Shown in pieces: positions 50,673 through 58,725 of a DNA stretch of 64,000 nucleotides. The notes beneath the pieces were generated by a model that worked only from the letters and a program-made list of their open reading frames with translations, was not told where the DNA came from and made no database searches. The stretch is taken from positions 186,001-250,000 of the forward strand of contig CAVZCK010000021.1 of NCBI GenBank assembly GCA_963773735.1. Reading direction: 5' to 3'. The translations under genes were made by a program, and so were the position numbers. Position 1 is the first letter of the stretch, and each line of letters starts with the position of its first letter. Origin of the DNA: CAVZCK01 sp963773735. Its GTDB lineage: Bacteria; Pseudomonadota; Alphaproteobacteria; Rhizobiales; Rhodomicrobiaceae.

Positions 50673-50798
50673 CTTTGCAAAGTGGCAAACTCAAGAAATC
50701 TTCAAGTGGCGGGATGAATCGATCGGATGTGCAGCGTGCTCTGGCAAGCACGGTGAGGCATTTGCGGGCGAAAGGCTTAAGAATGCGCGCGCTTTGCC

Positions 50799-52167
50799 CT
50801 AAGCGTTGATCGGAAGCTGGATTGTCGCAGCCAGACCGCCGCCCGGACGATTTTTCAGTAGAATATCGCCGCCATGACCGCGCACGATGGACCGCGCGAT
50901 GGCAAGGCCCAGCCCGATGCCGCCGGTTTCCTGCCCGCGCAACTCATCAAGGCGCACGAATGGCGAGAACACCCGCGCCATGTCCTGCTCGGAAATTCCC
51001 GGCCCCTCATCCTCAATCGTGATCCAAACCTGCCTTGCCGGCCCGTTGAGCGAGACATGGGCCCGCTTGCCGTAAGTCACGGCGTTCTCGACCAGGTTGC
51101 GCACGGCGCGCGTCATGCTGTGTGCGCGGCAGCGGTAAAGCACGCGGCCATTGTCCTCGTAGTCGACATCGCGGTCCATATCGGCCTGGTCCTCGCAGAC
51201 GGTCTGAACCAGGGCACTCAGATCGACCATGCGCGTGGGCTCGGCCGAGGCTTCCTCGCTGGCGAAGGCGAGCGCGGCCTCAGCCATCTGCTGCATCTCA
51301 TCGAGAGAGGCAAGAATGCGGGCCCGGGTTTCGTCGTCCTCGATGAATTCCGCCCGGAGACGCATGGTGGTGATCGGCGTGCGCAGATCGTGGCCGACCG
51401 CGGCGAGCATTTTCGTGCGGTCGAGCACGAAACGAGACAGGCGCTCGCGCATATTGTTGAATGCCTCGATCGCCTGGCGGATTTCCGCCGGGCCGGTCGT
51501 GGGAACGGGGGGCGCTTCCTCGCCGCGGCCGAAGGCTTCGGCGGTTTTCGCGAGCCGGTTGATCGGCCGGGTGATGTGGCCGATGACGATCACCAGCATC
51601 GACCCGAAAATCAGCAGCATCATCGCCACCGGGACCAGGATGAGCGCGAGCGAGGGCGGCCGGAGCCGGCGCGCGACCTCCAAATTCAGCCATTTGTTGT
51701 TCGTGAGCTGAACGGACGCTTCGAGCCACGGATCGGACTCTGGGGCGGGCTGGTTGCGCCATTCAGCAACCCAATGCTTGAGGATTTCCACCCAGCCCGG
51801 CGGGTCGTTGACAAAAACCAGAACCTTGGAGGGATCCTTCGGGATCATTGCCCGCAATTCGTGAATATAGGCGGACTTCTCGTCGATACTGGTTCGGTTC
51901 TCCGGCCCGTTGTCGGTGATGGCGAGGGCGAGGAGCGGCGTGTCGGAGGCGTTGAGGATCTTTTGATGCAGCTCGTCCGGCGTTTCGTCGAGCAGTTCGA
52001 CCACCGAGGCGACGCGGCCGAGAATATATTCCGTTCCACCACCGCCGGATCGAGGACTGGTGCTCGCGAATCATGATCGCCAGCAGTGCGACCTGCGAGA
52101 CGGCGAGGGCAAGCATCGCAACCGCAATGAGCTGTCCGGCGACGGTGCGCGGCAGAAAGCGCGTCAT
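50799..52167 (-). CDS. EnvZ-like sensor histidine kinase, frameshifted
   Basis: Membrane sensor of a two-component system. ATG 52167 starts TM1 (TVAGQLIAVAMLALAVSQVA). An extra base at 52,031-52,032 breaks the frame just after REHQSSIRRWW; the next frame gives EYILGRVASVVELLDETPDE, a periplasmic sensor domain, TM2 (ALILVPVAMMLLIFGSMLVI), HAMP (RPINRLAKTAEAFGRGEEAP), HisKA with the phospho-His in AAVGHDLRTPITTMR, and the HATPase domain (NLVENAVTYG, DEGPGISEQ, GGIGLGLAIARSIVRGHGG). About 455 residues. Its start overlaps the regulator stop (ATGA), so the pair is co-translated. Signal unknown. Confidence 0.88.
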
Positions 52168-52889
52168 AGCTGTTCTACGGTCCCCGAAAATTTATAGCCG
52201 CCGCCCCAGACGGTCTGGATCAGCCTTGGATTTTTCGGGTCATCCTCGATCTTGCGGCGCAGCCGGCTGACCTGATTGTCGATGCTGCGGTCGAACAGAT
52301 TGGCCGTGCGGCCCTTCGTCAGATCGAGAAGCTGATCCCGGTTCATGACCATATTGGGGCGCTGAAGGAAGACAGAAAGCAAGAGGCATTCGCCATGCGA
52401 TAAAGGGGTTACGACGTCGTCGTCGGCGCTTACGATCTCGCGCTTGTCGGCATGGAATATCCAGGGTCCAAAGCGGATTCTCGTTCCGAAATCCGGCTCG
52501 CGTGACGGCGGGATGCTTTGCGCGCGGCGCAGGACCGCCTTGATGCGGGCGAGCAGTTCGCGCGGATTGAAAGGCTTGGTCACATAGTCGTCGGCGCCGA
52601 GTTCGAGACCGATGATCCGGTCCGTCTCCTCGGTCAGCGCCGTGAGCAGGATGATCGGAATGTCTGCGGTCTCGCGCAAATGGCGGGCAAATGCAAGGCC
52701 GTCCTCGCCCGGCATCATGATGTCGAGAACGATCAGATCGGCAGCGCTCATTTTCAGATGCCGCCTGGCTTCGGCGGCATCGGCGGCCGTGGTCACGCGC
52801 ATGGCGTGTTTGCGCAGAAATCGCGCCAGCAGATCGCGGATTTCGCGGTGATCATCGACAACGAAGATATGCGGAGTTGGCTCCATCAT
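52164..52889 (-). CDS. OmpR-family response regulator
   Basis: 241 residues from ATG 52889. The receiver domain has Asp12-Asp13, phospho-acceptor Asp56 in LIVLDIMMPGEDG, Thr in LLTALTEE and Lys105 in DYVTKPFNPRELLARIKAVL. The C-terminal winged-helix DNA-binding domain shows LTPLSHGECLLLSVFLQ-like sequence, RDQLLDLTKGR, DRSIDNQVSRLRRKIE and TVWGGGYKF. The frame is open upstream to 53123, but the family start is at 52889. It is the first gene of the pair with the kinase. Targets unknown; the OmpR/EnvZ type suggests envelope or osmotic sensing, by analogy only. Confidence 0.93.
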   Translation of the reverse strand: MMEPTPHIFVVDDHREIRDLLARFLRKHAMRVTTAADAAEARRHLKMSAADLIVLDIMMPGEDGLAFARHLRETADIPIILLTALTEETDRIIGLELGADDYVTKPFNPRELLARIKAVLRRAQSIPPSREPDFGTRIRFGPWIFHADKREIVSADDDVVTPLSHGECLLLSVFLQRPNMVMNRDQLLDLTKGRTANLFDRSIDNQVSRLRRKIEDDPKNPRLIQTVWGGGYKFSGTVEQL

Positions 52890-53161
52890 TTCATTCAATA
52901 CCAGCGGCTCTGACACCGTTCTGACGGAAAAAGTGTAACAGCGCTTGTCAACCATCCGGCCCCGCAATGAACGGGCCCGGCGGCCTGTGCGAAGCACAAT
53001 TTTCGCCGTCTGGTTCTGTATGATTGATGAACCGGAGACCGAGATTGCGGTTCCACGGCGCCGGGAACAGAACGCAGCGCAGGCAACACGCAACTGCTGC
53101 CCGCAATATGCGTGCTCCCGCAAGACTCAAGGGGTCCGTTGTTGGCTCGAGCGTCAACAGC

Positions 53162-53593
53162 TCAGCCCGTGGCGATATACTCGCGCATGGAGGCTGCCTC
53201 CAGATCGGCGAGCGCGATCCGCTGTTTGACGACATCGCCGATCGAAACGATGCCGGACAGGCGTCCGCTTTCGACGACCGGCAGGTGCCGGAATCGCCGC
53301 GAGGTCATCACCTCCATCAGCCAGTCCACCGTATCGTGCTCGACGCAGGTCATGACCTCCTTGGTCATGTGCGCGCTGACCGGCGCGTCCAGGGCGATCG
53401 AGCCATCCGCTGCAAGGATTCGGACAATGTCGCGCTCGGAAATGATGCCTCTGACCCGGCGGTCGTCATCGCAGACAACCGCCGCACCGATCTTCTTCTC
53501 CGCAAGCAGGCGAATGCAGTCCTTGACGGATGTTTCCGGTGATACGGTCGCGACGGCGCGACCTTTGTCCTTGAGGATTCTGGCGACGTTCAT
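53162..53593 (-). CDS. Tandem CBS domain protein
   Basis: 143 residues: two CBS domains forming one Bateman module, cytoplasmic, likely binding an adenine nucleotide. First CBS: TVSPETSVKDCIRLLAEKKI, GAAVVCDDDRRVRGIISERD; second: MTKEVMTCVEHDTVDWLMEV, RFRHLPVVESGRLSGIVSIG. The ISERDIVR and VSIGDVVK ends are the usual ligand-contacting turns. ATG 53593 has GAGGAAGC upstream. Stand-alone proteins of this type are common in rhizobia and have no agreed partner. Confidence 0.92.
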   Translation of the reverse strand: MNVARILKDKGRAVATVSPETSVKDCIRLLAEKKIGAAVVCDDDRRVRGIISERDIVRILAADGSIALDAPVSAHMTKEVMTCVEHDTVDWLMEVMTSRRFRHLPVVESGRLSGIVSIGDVVKQRIALADLEAASMREYIATG

Positions 53594-54378
53594 AGCTTCC
53601 TCCACTCGGCGCAATTTAACGACGCCCGCTCTTTCCGGTGAGGCCGAGCCGCGGCCTCATTCTTTAGCATGATGCGACAGGTTGACGCTCCCGGCAAGAG
53701 CCAGCGTTCGGATCGGAAGGCAATGCCTGTGGCCTCTCGCTTGTTCATCGTGAGCAGTGGATAAATCGATTGCATTATAGGATATCGGCAACCACAGATT
53801 GATTTAGACATCAGTTTGAGACAATCTCAATCTGAAATTGCGTTGCACGCACTCGTTACGCTCTGGTTGTTGAGTTCTGGTTGCTCATGTTGTGTCGGCG
53901 TTCACAAATTCGGCAATGGGGTTTATGGCGGCCTCCGAATTCGCTGAGAGCGGAGGCGGATTTCTTGCGCCGGACGCCCTCACTCTCCCGCTCCGATCCC
54001 TTCCAGCCAATTAACGACCCCCTCCAATCGGCACCGACAGCTGCCGTCCCGCGCACCCTGGCGGATCGCGCGAGTTGGCTGACTTACGCGCCGAGGCCGA
54101 GGAGCCTGCGTCAGATCCGGCGCGGCGATTGCGCATGGTTGGCACCAAAGGCGTCGCGCCGCGGCGGCGGGATCAGATAGGCAATCGCGGGGATGCCAGC
54201 TGCGGCGTTAAAAATTTAAGTAATTTTCGTTGGTTTATTTATGAATAGATTAAGGTAAATCAGTTGTGCTCGCATATAGACGATATAAGAATCAAATATT
54301 CTTAGAAATTGATGCCGTCGTTTATCGGGCCGTCAAAACTCTTTTGCGACAGTCTCTTCGGAGTACGAGGAGAGGCCG
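53594..54378. other. Intergenic region, AT-rich on its right side
   Basis: 785 bases with no supported gene. The last 110 bases (54,200-54,310) are markedly AT-rich, with runs such as AAAAATTTAAGTAATTTT and TTTATTTATGAATAG, unlike the rest of the window; they probably hold the promoter of the transglutaminase-like gene or a nucleoid-protein binding region. Short open frames elsewhere (53,881-54,180 and on the reverse strand) show no resemblance to proteins. Confidence 0.5.
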
Positions 54379-55029
54379 ATGAGGTTTTGGGCTTTAGCGT
54401 GTCTGATCTCTGCGGTTGCCTATTGCGCTTGCGAGGGCGCCAGTGCGCGCAGCGTCAATGTGAGGGCTGGGCGGGTTTTCGCAGAGCGGCAGATGCCTCT
54501 TTATGGCTCGACCGAGCCCCCGATCGGCCACATGCAGTTCTGCGCCGATCACCCGGCTGACTGCCGTCCCGATAGGTATGGTGATGTCAGGGTCATTCTG
54601 ACGACAGGACGCAGGATTGAGCTGGAGCGCGTGAACAGTGAGGTCAATCTCGCCATAAAGCCCGTTAGCGACCTGGTGCAATACGGCGTGATCGAAAAAT
54701 GGACCTATCCGGATAGCGGAAAAGGCGATTGCGAGGATTATGTGCTGCTGAAGAAGCGCAAATTGGTGGAACTCGGCTGGCCCGAAAGCGCGCTGCTGAT
54801 CACCGTGGTGCGGGATGAAAATGACGAGGGTCACGCCGTGCTGACGGTCAGAACAGACGGTGGGGACCTAATCTTGGACAATAAGCATTCGCGCATCTTG
54901 GCGTGGCAGAAAACGCCATACACATTCATCAAGCGGCAGTCGGCTCTCGATCCTCGCCGTTGGGACTCGCTGATCCCGCTGCAGGCGGCGCCCACGGTTG
55001 CCGCAGCCGGAACAGACGCCAGAAGATAG
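54379..55029 (+). CDS. Bacterial transglutaminase-like cysteine proteinase (BTLCP)
   Basis: Exported cysteine peptidase-like protein, 216 residues; GAGGAGAGG precedes ATG 54379. A signal peptide (MRFWALACLISAVAYCACEG...ASA) is followed by the BTLCP domain with the triad Cys118 (GKGDCEDYVLLK), His152 (DEGHAVLTV) and Asp167 (LILDNK), plus WTYPDSGKGDCEDY and RDENDEGHAVLTV, the family signatures. Related LapG proteins cleave biofilm adhesins under c-di-GMP control, but the rhizobial members usually lack LapD and adhesin neighbours, as here. Substrate unknown. The frame is intact. Confidence 0.93.
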   Translation: MRFWALACLISAVAYCACEGASARSVNVRAGRVFAERQMPLYGSTEPPIGHMQFCADHPADCRPDRYGDVRVILTTGRRIELERVNSEVNLAIKPVSDLVQYGVIEKWTYPDSGKGDCEDYVLLKKRKLVELGWPESALLITVVRDENDEGHAVLTVRTDGGDLILDNKHSRILAWQKTPYTFIKRQSALDPRRWDSLIPLQAAPTVAAAGTDARR

Positions 55030-55190
55030 GAGACAGCGCATCAATTTTGGAATTCGGGCCCGGAACCCCTCGCCCCTCATATCCTGCCCCTCCGGGCTCG
55101 TCTGCGAGCCGGCGTCGCCCCCCCAGCGCCGGCTCGCCCCCCTTTTCCCAGGCCTGCGTCGAATCGGAATCGGTTAAACGCAGAAAAGTC

Positions 55191-55485
55191 GATCTGTTCT
55201 ATAGCGTTAGAGCAACGCAGGCCGCTTCCAATTGGACTCGGGTTGCGCTAACGCCATTTCGAGACCGGCAACGCGCCATGCCGGTGCGCTTCGACGATCG
55301 ATCGGACCGTCTCCGGGCACTGGATCGGTGAGGACGAATTGGCGAGGAATTCTTCGTCTAAAGCTTGATCCGCAAAAGCCTGTCCCGGTGAAAACCGGGA
55401 TGAACGCCGACTTTGCGAAAAGACCGTGCTCGCACAAACAATTAGCGCCGCGTTCCGATAGAATCGGAACGGGGGCTCTAAATGG
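55191..55485. repeat. Composite intergenic repeat: unit A plus unit B in opposite orientation to 44,650
   Basis: Unit A (55,191-55,250) has TAGAGCAACGCAGGCCGC and GGGTTGCGCTAACG, almost identical to 44,650-44,708. Unit B (55,363-55,485) has GATCCGCAAAAGCCTGTC, GTGAAAACCGGGATGAACGC and CCGATAGAATCGGAACGG, the reverse complement of the unit B order at 44,709-44,833. About 110 bases separate the units. No gene is seen in 55,030-55,477; the repeat overlaps the last codons of the gamma-carbonic anhydrase. Confidence 0.75.
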
Positions 55486-56002
55486 ATAAGCCGCGGGCGT
55501 AGCGCCGCCATTTCAGGCAATAGGCGTCCGCCGCCTCCTTCAGCATCGCCACATGCTCGTCGCCGATTTCGCGCAGGAGCTTTGCCGGCGAGCCGACAAT
55601 GAGCGAATTGTCGGGGAACGTCTTGCCCTCGGGCACCAGGGAATTGGCGCCGACAATGCTGTTGCGGCCGATCTTCGCCCCGTTCAGGACCGTTGCCCCC
55701 ATGCCGATCAGCGTATTTTCTGCGATCGTGCACCCATGCAGGATCGCGGAATGGCCAATGGTGCAGCCCGGCCCCAGGGTCAGCGGAAACCCCATATCGG
55801 TGTGCATGACCGTATGGTCCTGCACATTGCTGCCCTCGCCAATATGGATGAGCTCATTGTCGCCGCGGAGCACGGCGCCGAACCAGATGCTCGCGTCGCG
55901 ATCGAGCCGCACTTTGCCGATCAGCACCGCATCCGGCGCAACCCAGTAATCGCCTTCGGGGGGCAGGTCCGGAGCGATGCCATCCAGCATATAGATCGGC
56001 AT
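55478..56002 (-). CDS. Gamma-carbonic anhydrase family protein (YrdA/PaaY type)
   Basis: Left-handed beta-helix hexapeptide-repeat protein of 174 residues, usually trimeric with a zinc at each interface. VAPDAVLIGKVRLDRDASIW, FGAVLRGDNELIHIGEGSNV, QDHTVMHTD, GHSAILHGCTIAENTLIGMG, GAKIGRNSIVGANSLVPEGK are present. The three His ligands are in VMH, GHS and LHG. YrdA-type members often show no measurable carbonic anhydrase activity, so the reaction is uncertain. The last residues (RYARGLSI) fall within the flanking repeat. Confidence 0.92.
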   Translation of the reverse strand: MPIYMLDGIAPDLPPEGDYWVAPDAVLIGKVRLDRDASIWFGAVLRGDNELIHIGEGSNVQDHTVMHTDMGFPLTLGPGCTIGHSAILHGCTIAENTLIGMGATVLNGAKIGRNSIVGANSLVPEGKTFPDNSLIVGSPAKLLREIGDEHVAMLKEAADAYCLKWRRYARGLSI

Positions 56003-56054
56003 GGTGTGCTCTCCTTGTGCGCCGACAGCGCGGGTCGTAACGGCTCACGATTAT

Positions 56055-56100
56055 GAGAGAGGGCTCTCGCCTGAGGCGGGCGGGTGAGGGGGCGCAGCAG
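56055..56100. repeat. Partial copy of the CCCTCTCCCC-type repeat
   Basis: The sequence GAGAGGGCTCTCGCCTGAGGCGGGCGGGTGAGGGGG matches one end of the double palindrome at 15,246-15,377 (GGAGAGGGCTCCCGCCGGAGGCGGGTGGGTGAGGGG). The partner arm is missing. Confidence 0.7.
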
Positions 56101-56141
56101 CTATCCGAGCAAAACGCCGCGCCGCCGGAACGGCGCCACCG

Positions 56142-56351
56142 CTAAGCGAGGTCGAGTTCGAGAATGGCCATCTGGAACTGATAGGACACCTCGCCGTCCT
56201 CATCGTCGCGATAGAGCACCCCGACGAATTCGTCGGCAATATAGACCTCGGCGGAGTCCTTCTTCTTCGGTCGGGCGCGAATCTCGATCGCCTCGGTTTG
56301 AAAGGTCTTGCGGAGGTATTTTTCCAAAAGTGCAAGCTCGTCGCGGTTCAT
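56142..56351 (-). CDS. DUF3126 family protein
   Basis: 69 residues from ATG 56351 behind AGGAG. DELALLEKYLRKTFQTEAIE, RARPKKKDSAEVYIADEFVG, VLYRDDEDGEVSYQFQMAIL and ELDL match DUF3126, a short alphaproteobacterial family of unknown function, probably a small beta-sheet protein. It follows cysE by 23 bases on the same strand, so they are likely co-transcribed. Confidence 0.88.
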   Translation of the reverse strand: MNRDELALLEKYLRKTFQTEAIEIRARPKKKDSAEVYIADEFVGVLYRDDEDGEVSYQFQMAILELDLA

Positions 56352-56374
56352 AATGCTCCTGCCGGCTGAAATCA

Positions 56375-57226
56375 TCAGCGCCCTGTTTCGCCCGTCGCCT
56401 CCTCGGCGTCAAGTCCGAGCATCTGGTTCATGGTCCGGCCCGGTTCCGTGCAGCCGGCAACGCCGACGACGCGAGCGGGAACGCCGGCCACGGTGGTTTT
56501 CGGCGGCACATCTTTGAGCACAACACTTCCCGCCGCAACCCGCGCGCAATCCCCAACCGTAATATTCCCTAGGATTTTCGCGCCGGCCCCGATCATCACG
56601 CACTTTCCGACCTTCGGATGGCGGTCACCGGTCTCCTTGCCGCTGCCGCCCAGCGTCACCGCATGCAAGAGCGAGCTCATATCGCCGACCGAGGCGGTCT
56701 CGCCGATGACGATGCTGGTGGCGTGATCGAGCATGATGCCGCGGCCGATCGTGGCGGCGGGATGAATGTCGACGCCGAAGACGCGGGAGGACTGGCTCTG
56801 CAGATAGAGGGCGAAATCGCGCTCGCCATGATCGTAGAGCCAATGGGCGAAGCGATGGGTCTGCAGCGCGTGGAAGCCCTTGAAATAGAGCAGCGGCTCG
56901 ATCTGGCGCTTGCAGGCCGGGTCGCGGTCGCTGACGGCGGCGAGATCGGCCCGGAAGGCCTCCGAGAGGCTCGGAGCCTCCTCCAGAACCCTGTCGAAGG
57001 TCTGACGCATCAGGTCGGCGGTCACATCGTCATGGCCGAGCCGCTGGGCCAGCCGGTGGCAGATGGCATCTTCAAGCCGCGCGTGATTGAGCACATTGGC
57101 GAAGATGAAGCTGGCAAGCGCCGGCTCCCGCCGCGTGATCTCCTCGGCCTCGACCCGGATCGTGTGCCAGATCGGATCATAGGACTTAACGTTGGTGCGG
57201 CGCTGCTTGGAGAGCTGCTGCGACAT
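56375..57226 (-). CDS. cysE: Serine O-acetyltransferase
   Basis: Makes O-acetylserine from serine and acetyl-CoA, the first step of cysteine synthesis. 283 residues from ATG 57226, with AAGGAG upstream; the frame is open further to 57517 without family resemblance. The N-terminal helical domain (YDPIWHTIRVEAEEITRREP, HARLEDAICHRLAQRL) is followed by the hexapeptide beta-helix: GVDIHPAATIGRGIMLDHAT (active-site His), SIVIGETASVGDMSSLLHAV, TLGGSGKETGDRHPKVGKCV, MIGAGAKILGNITVGDCARV. The C-terminal tail (ending MNQMLGLDAEE) is where cysteine synthase would bind, though it lacks the usual final Ile. Confidence 0.95.
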   Translation of the reverse strand: MSQQLSKQRRTNVKSYDPIWHTIRVEAEEITRREPALASFIFANVLNHARLEDAICHRLAQRLGHDDVTADLMRQTFDRVLEEAPSLSEAFRADLAAVSDRDPACKRQIEPLLYFKGFHALQTHRFAHWLYDHGERDFALYLQSQSSRVFGVDIHPAATIGRGIMLDHATSIVIGETASVGDMSSLLHAVTLGGSGKETGDRHPKVGKCVMIGAGAKILGNITVGDCARVAAGSVVLKDVPPKTTVAGVPARVVGVAGCTEPGRTMNQMLGLDAEEATGETGR

Positions 57227-57494
57227 GGGAACTCCTTGGCCCAAATCCCGGAACGCGCTCAGCCAGTCGACCGGCTGGCCCGAAAGGTCCGACAGGGATG
57301 GCTTAAAATGAGGCAGACATCGCCCACTCTTGCCGCTCCCGTCAGCATCAAGGTTTATCATGGAAATGGGGGTTGTCCCAAGCCCTGCAAGACCGGAGCT
57401 GGGGCCGGCTCGCCTTGATTTGATGAGCGTCAAGGCTTGCGGTCCGATGCCGTACGATAAATGAGACGCTCCAGCGCCCGAACCGGAGGCCCGA

Positions 57495-58079
57495 ATGCCG
57501 CGCGTCATGGCCATCATCCAGGGTCACCCGGACCCGGCCGGCAACCATCTCTGCCATGCGCTTGCCGACGCCTATGCCGAAGGCGCGCGCCAGGCCGGCC
57601 ATAAGGTGTTGCGGATCGAGGTGGCAAAGCTCGACTTTCCGATCCTGCGCACGCAGGCCGAATTCGAGACCGGCGCGCTCCCTGCTGCGCTGGCCGAGGC
57701 GCGCGACGCGCTTCTCGCCTCCGATCATGTCGTTTTCGTGTTTCCGCTGTGGCTCGGCACCATGCCGGCCTTGCTCAAAGCCTTTCTCGAACAACTCATC
57801 CGTCCCGGCGTCGCCTTTGCCTACGGCAAAAGCAGCTTCTCCAAGAAGCTGCTTGGCGGCCGTTCGGCGCGGGTCGTGGTGACGATGGGGATGCCCGCGT
57901 TGTTCTACCGCTTTTATTTTTTCGCCCATGGCGTGCGCGGCCTGGAGCGCAGTGTCCTTGGATTTGCCGGCTTCAGCCCCGTGCGCGAGAGTTTTTTCGG
58001 CATGGTCGGGAACGCCGATCGCGCCAAAAGCGCCAGGTGGCTCGACAAGATGCGCCGGCTCGGCGCGAAGGGCGCGTGA
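57495..58079 (+). CDS. NAD(P)H-dependent FMN/quinone oxidoreductase (flavodoxin-like)
   Basis: 194-residue flavodoxin-fold protein of the KefF/MdaB/NQO family. It begins MAIIQGHPDPAGNHLCHALA, has the flavin-site VFVFPLWLGTMPALLKAFLE QLIRPGVAFAYG segment near 77-108, and a C-terminal GLERSVLGFAGFSPVRESFF, GMV motif. The reaction is two-electron reduction of quinones or similar acceptors; the physiological one is unknown. Start ATG 57495 (MPRVMAII). It is divergent from cysE. Confidence 0.88.
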   Translation: MPRVMAIIQGHPDPAGNHLCHALADAYAEGARQAGHKVLRIEVAKLDFPILRTQAEFETGALPAALAEARDALLASDHVVFVFPLWLGTMPALLKAFLEQLIRPGVAFAYGKSSFSKKLLGGRSARVVVTMGMPALFYRFYFFAHGVRGLERSVLGFAGFSPVRESFFGMVGNADRAKSARWLDKMRRLGAKGA

Positions 58080-58128
58080 GCGCGCCGGGCACCCGCGTTG
58101 CCGCTCCAAGCCCGGATTGCTGCAAACG

Positions 58129-58159
58129 CTTGGCTTTTTCTGCGCTGATCCTTACATAT
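58129..58159 (+). promoter_or_regulatory. Possible RpoH-type heat-shock promoter for hsp20-lon
   Basis: CTTG (58,129-58,132) is followed after 18 bases by CTTACATAT (58,151-58,159), which partly matches the alphaproteobacterial sigma-32 pattern CTTG-N17/18-CYTATNT. It lies about 120 bases before the Hsp20 start. One of the -10 bases disagrees, so this is tentative. Confidence 0.3.
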
Positions 58160-58282
58160 TGCCCGTGGAACGGATGCGGGGCATCATCCCACCTTAACGC
58201 GGCATTCTCTTCGCCTTGCCGGCTGGGCGCCGCACAGAGCCAAACCATCAATTGAAATTTTCTTTCGGATCTGCGGGTCGAT

Positions 58283-58690
58283 ATGGCGATTAGGGATACG
58301 GATCGTTGGATGTGGTCGGAAGCCTGCGAAGTGCTGATGCGCGCCGAGCGCCTGCACCGCCAGCTTTTTCAGCCGCAGGGCGCAACCCATCAGGCGCCGG
58401 CCTGGGAGCCTCCGGCGGATGTCTTCGAGACCGACAGCCAGGTCGTCATCTATGTGGCGCTTCCCGGCGTCAGTCAGGACAATGTCGATCTGGCGATCGA
58501 TGGCGGTGATCTCATTATCTCCGGCGCACGGATGATGCCCGCCGAGCTGCAGAGCGCCGCGGTTCACCGGCTGGAGCTGCCGCAGGGCCGCTTCCGCCGC
58601 CGCATTCCGCTTCCGCGCGGCAGCTACGACCAGATCGCCAAGAAAGCCGTCGACGGCTGCCTTTACATTACCTTGCGCAAATATATCTGA
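58283..58690 (+). CDS. Hsp20/alpha-crystallin family small heat-shock protein
   Basis: 135 residues, cytoplasmic ATP-independent holdase. The alpha-crystallin domain begins near residue 40 (PAWEPPADVFETDSQVVIYV), with ALPGVSQDNVDLAIDGGDLI, the ISGAR strand, HRLELPQGRFRRRIPLPRGS and DGCLYITLRK. The last strand lacks the I-x-I tail typical of oligomerising members, ending in KYI. It is 35 bases upstream of lon on the same strand, so a stress-induced chaperone-protease operon is likely. Confidence 0.88.
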   Translation: MAIRDTDRWMWSEACEVLMRAERLHRQLFQPQGATHQAPAWEPPADVFETDSQVVIYVALPGVSQDNVDLAIDGGDLIISGARMMPAELQSAAVHRLELPQGRFRRRIPLPRGSYDQIAKKAVDGCLYITLRKYI

Positions 58691-58725
58691 AGCAAAACCA
58701 GCAAGAACAACAAGGAGCGCCATCC

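Noticed and set aside
52890..53123. N-terminal extension of the response regulator
   Set aside because: The receiver domain starts a few residues after ATG 52889; the upstream reading (RRRGTAISVSG...) is not conserved-looking.
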